Positions 40,170 through 40,889 of a DNA stretch of 40,889 nucleotides are shown here, in pieces. The first letter of the stretch is position 1; every line of letters begins with the position of its first letter. The notes beneath the pieces are model-generated. The model did no database searches. It saw only the letters and a list, made by a program, of their open reading frames with translations, and was not told the DNA's origin. Source of the DNA: Acidobacteriota bacterium (GTDB taxonomy: Bacteria; Acidobacteriota; Terriglobia; Terriglobales; Acidobacteriaceae). The DNA lies in assembly GCA_021781495.1 (NCBI GenBank), contig JAJXWS010000020.1:1-40889 (forward strand), in the 5' to 3' direction. Position numbers and translations under genes: made by a program.

Positions 40170-40889
40170 CTAGGCCAGGGGCAGGTTGAAGAACAACGCC
40201 GCGGAGAACTCCGAGTAATTTGGCGGCGTGGCGCCGTCGTACATGCGGATGTAGTAGCGGTCGCTGACGGTGGTGCGCGTAAAGCTCATGGTGGGCGTGG
40301 CGCTGCGCATCACCAGGTCAGGATCTTCGCCGGGCATGAAGCAGAAGTCGCGACGACGAATCTCGAATCCACCGCCGGTGGGCGGCGTGACGCCCGCGTT
40401 GATGGTGACGGTGTTTCCGCTGATGGACGTGACGGCGAGGTTGTTGAGATTGGCGAGCACGGTGGGCGACACGGGCACGGGAAACCAGGTGTCTGCGGGC
40501 ACGGTGGTGTGGGTGCGGATGGCAAGGTCCGCGGCCCAGTCATTGGCGAAGGTGAGCGCGTATTCGATTAAATCCGGATACGCGGAGTGAAACGTGATTT
40601 TGACGGAGCGGACGATGACCTCCGCGTTGAGGCTGGTGGAGGGCGCGCTGAGGGCGAGCGCGTCGCCGGGCCAGACGTCGCTGTCGAGCGTGACGCGCGC
40701 GGCGGAGTAGGTGCCGCTCCAGACGGCGGCGGCGCTGGCGGCGGTTTGCGCAAGAGCGAGCGCGGCGTTGCGGCAGTCCTGCGAACTGCGCGCGGCGGGG
40801 CTGGTGACGGATCCCATCCAGACGGCGACGGGAGGCAGACCCTGCTGGGCGAGCTGCTGCTGGCTGGCGGTGTTGACGGCGCGGCCCAC
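40170..40889 (-). CDS. C-terminal part of an unknown protein, truncated by the window edge
   Basis: At least 239 residues, open to the right edge, so the true start is outside. The sequence is Ala/Thr/Ser-rich with beta-strand character (VTLDSDVWPGDALALSAPS, AEVIVRSVKITFHSAYPDL, DRYYIRMYDGATPPNYSEF) and only two His and two Cys; no signal or TM segment is visible in this part. A repetitive beta-rich protein beside a small XhlA-like gene would fit a phage tail or baseplate-related protein, but I do not recognise a family and the phage idea is inference. Confidence 0.55.
   Translation of the reverse strand: MGRAVNTASQQQLAQQGLPPVAVWMGSVTSPAARSSQDCRNAALALAQTAASAAAVWSGTYSAARVTLDSDVWPGDALALSAPSTSLNAEVIVRSVKITFHSAYPDLIEYALTFANDWAADLAIRTHTTVPADTWFPVPVSPTVLANLNNLAVTSISGNTVTINAGVTPPTGGGFEIRRRDFCFMPGEDPDLVMRSATPTMSFTRTTVSDRYYIRMYDGATPPNYSEFSAALFFNLPLA

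Noticed and set aside
1..40889. tRNA, rRNA, CRISPR arrays, transposases
   Set aside because: No cloverleaf-like segment, ribosomal RNA stretch, regularly spaced repeat or transposase motif was recognised on either strand by reading; a covariance-model scan could not be run.

Overview
The window looks like chromosomal DNA of a Gram-negative, moderately GC-rich soil-type bacterium, most likely an Acidobacteriota (Terriglobia/Acidobacteriaceae) member. That placement is an inference. It rests on outer-membrane proteins (TolC-like, alginate-export barrel), a winged-helix/TM/TolB-propeller regulator, a HAF-repeat secreted protein and several carbohydrate-active enzymes, all common in that phylum. 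No rRNA, tRNA, CRISPR or insertion sequence was recognised.

Layout. (1) 1-3.8 kb: a two-component system made of a membrane histidine kinase with two periplasmic CxxCH c-heme motifs and a sigma-54-type response regulator. It is divergent from a small membrane-protein gene that has a near-consensus -24/-12 promoter and two phased dyads upstream. (2) 3.9-17.1 kb: a complete nitrate-assimilation island. On the minus strand are a HemD-GAF-ANTAR regulator, nirA (siroheme nitrite reductase), a CysJ-like diflavin reductase, an alginate-export-family barrel, a NarK/NasA-type transporter and a 52-aa membrane protein. On the plus strand are a fused DmsB-DmsC electron-transfer/anchor protein and a NasA/NarB-type molybdenum nitrate reductase. 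Both arms are preceded by structured leaders that an ANTAR protein could control. (3) 17.4-20.8 kb: a HAF-repeat secreted protein and a winged-helix/TolB regulator. (4) 20.9-26.6 kb: a TetR repressor divergent from a TolC-YtcA-HlyD-FUSC efflux operon resembling ytcA-mdtNOP, with a palindromic operator between. (5) 26.7-35.8 kb: MtgA, an EamA permease, a multidomain GH54-type arabinofuranosidase ending in a strong terminator, a secreted alpha/beta hydrolase-domain protein and a GH79-like glycosidase. (6) 36-38.2 kb: an AmgK-like sugar kinase fused to a RapZ C-terminal domain, overlapping a MurU-like nucleotidyltransferase (cell-wall sugar recycling). (7) 38.2-39.8 kb: purE-purK. (8) 39.9 kb to the edge: a small coiled-coil/TM protein and a truncated unknown protein that may be phage-derived.

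How it works together. Nitrate would enter through the barrel and the MFS transporter. It would be reduced to nitrite by NasA, apparently with electrons from the membrane quinone pool via the DmsBC fusion, because neither protein has a Tat signal. Nitrite would then be reduced to ammonium by NirA fed by its own NADPH diflavin reductase. The regulator joins a uroporphyrinogen-III-synthase fold (siroheme branch), a GAF sensor and an RNA-binding ANTAR domain. The most interesting hypothesis here is that it controls transcript elongation through the nirA and nasBC leaders.
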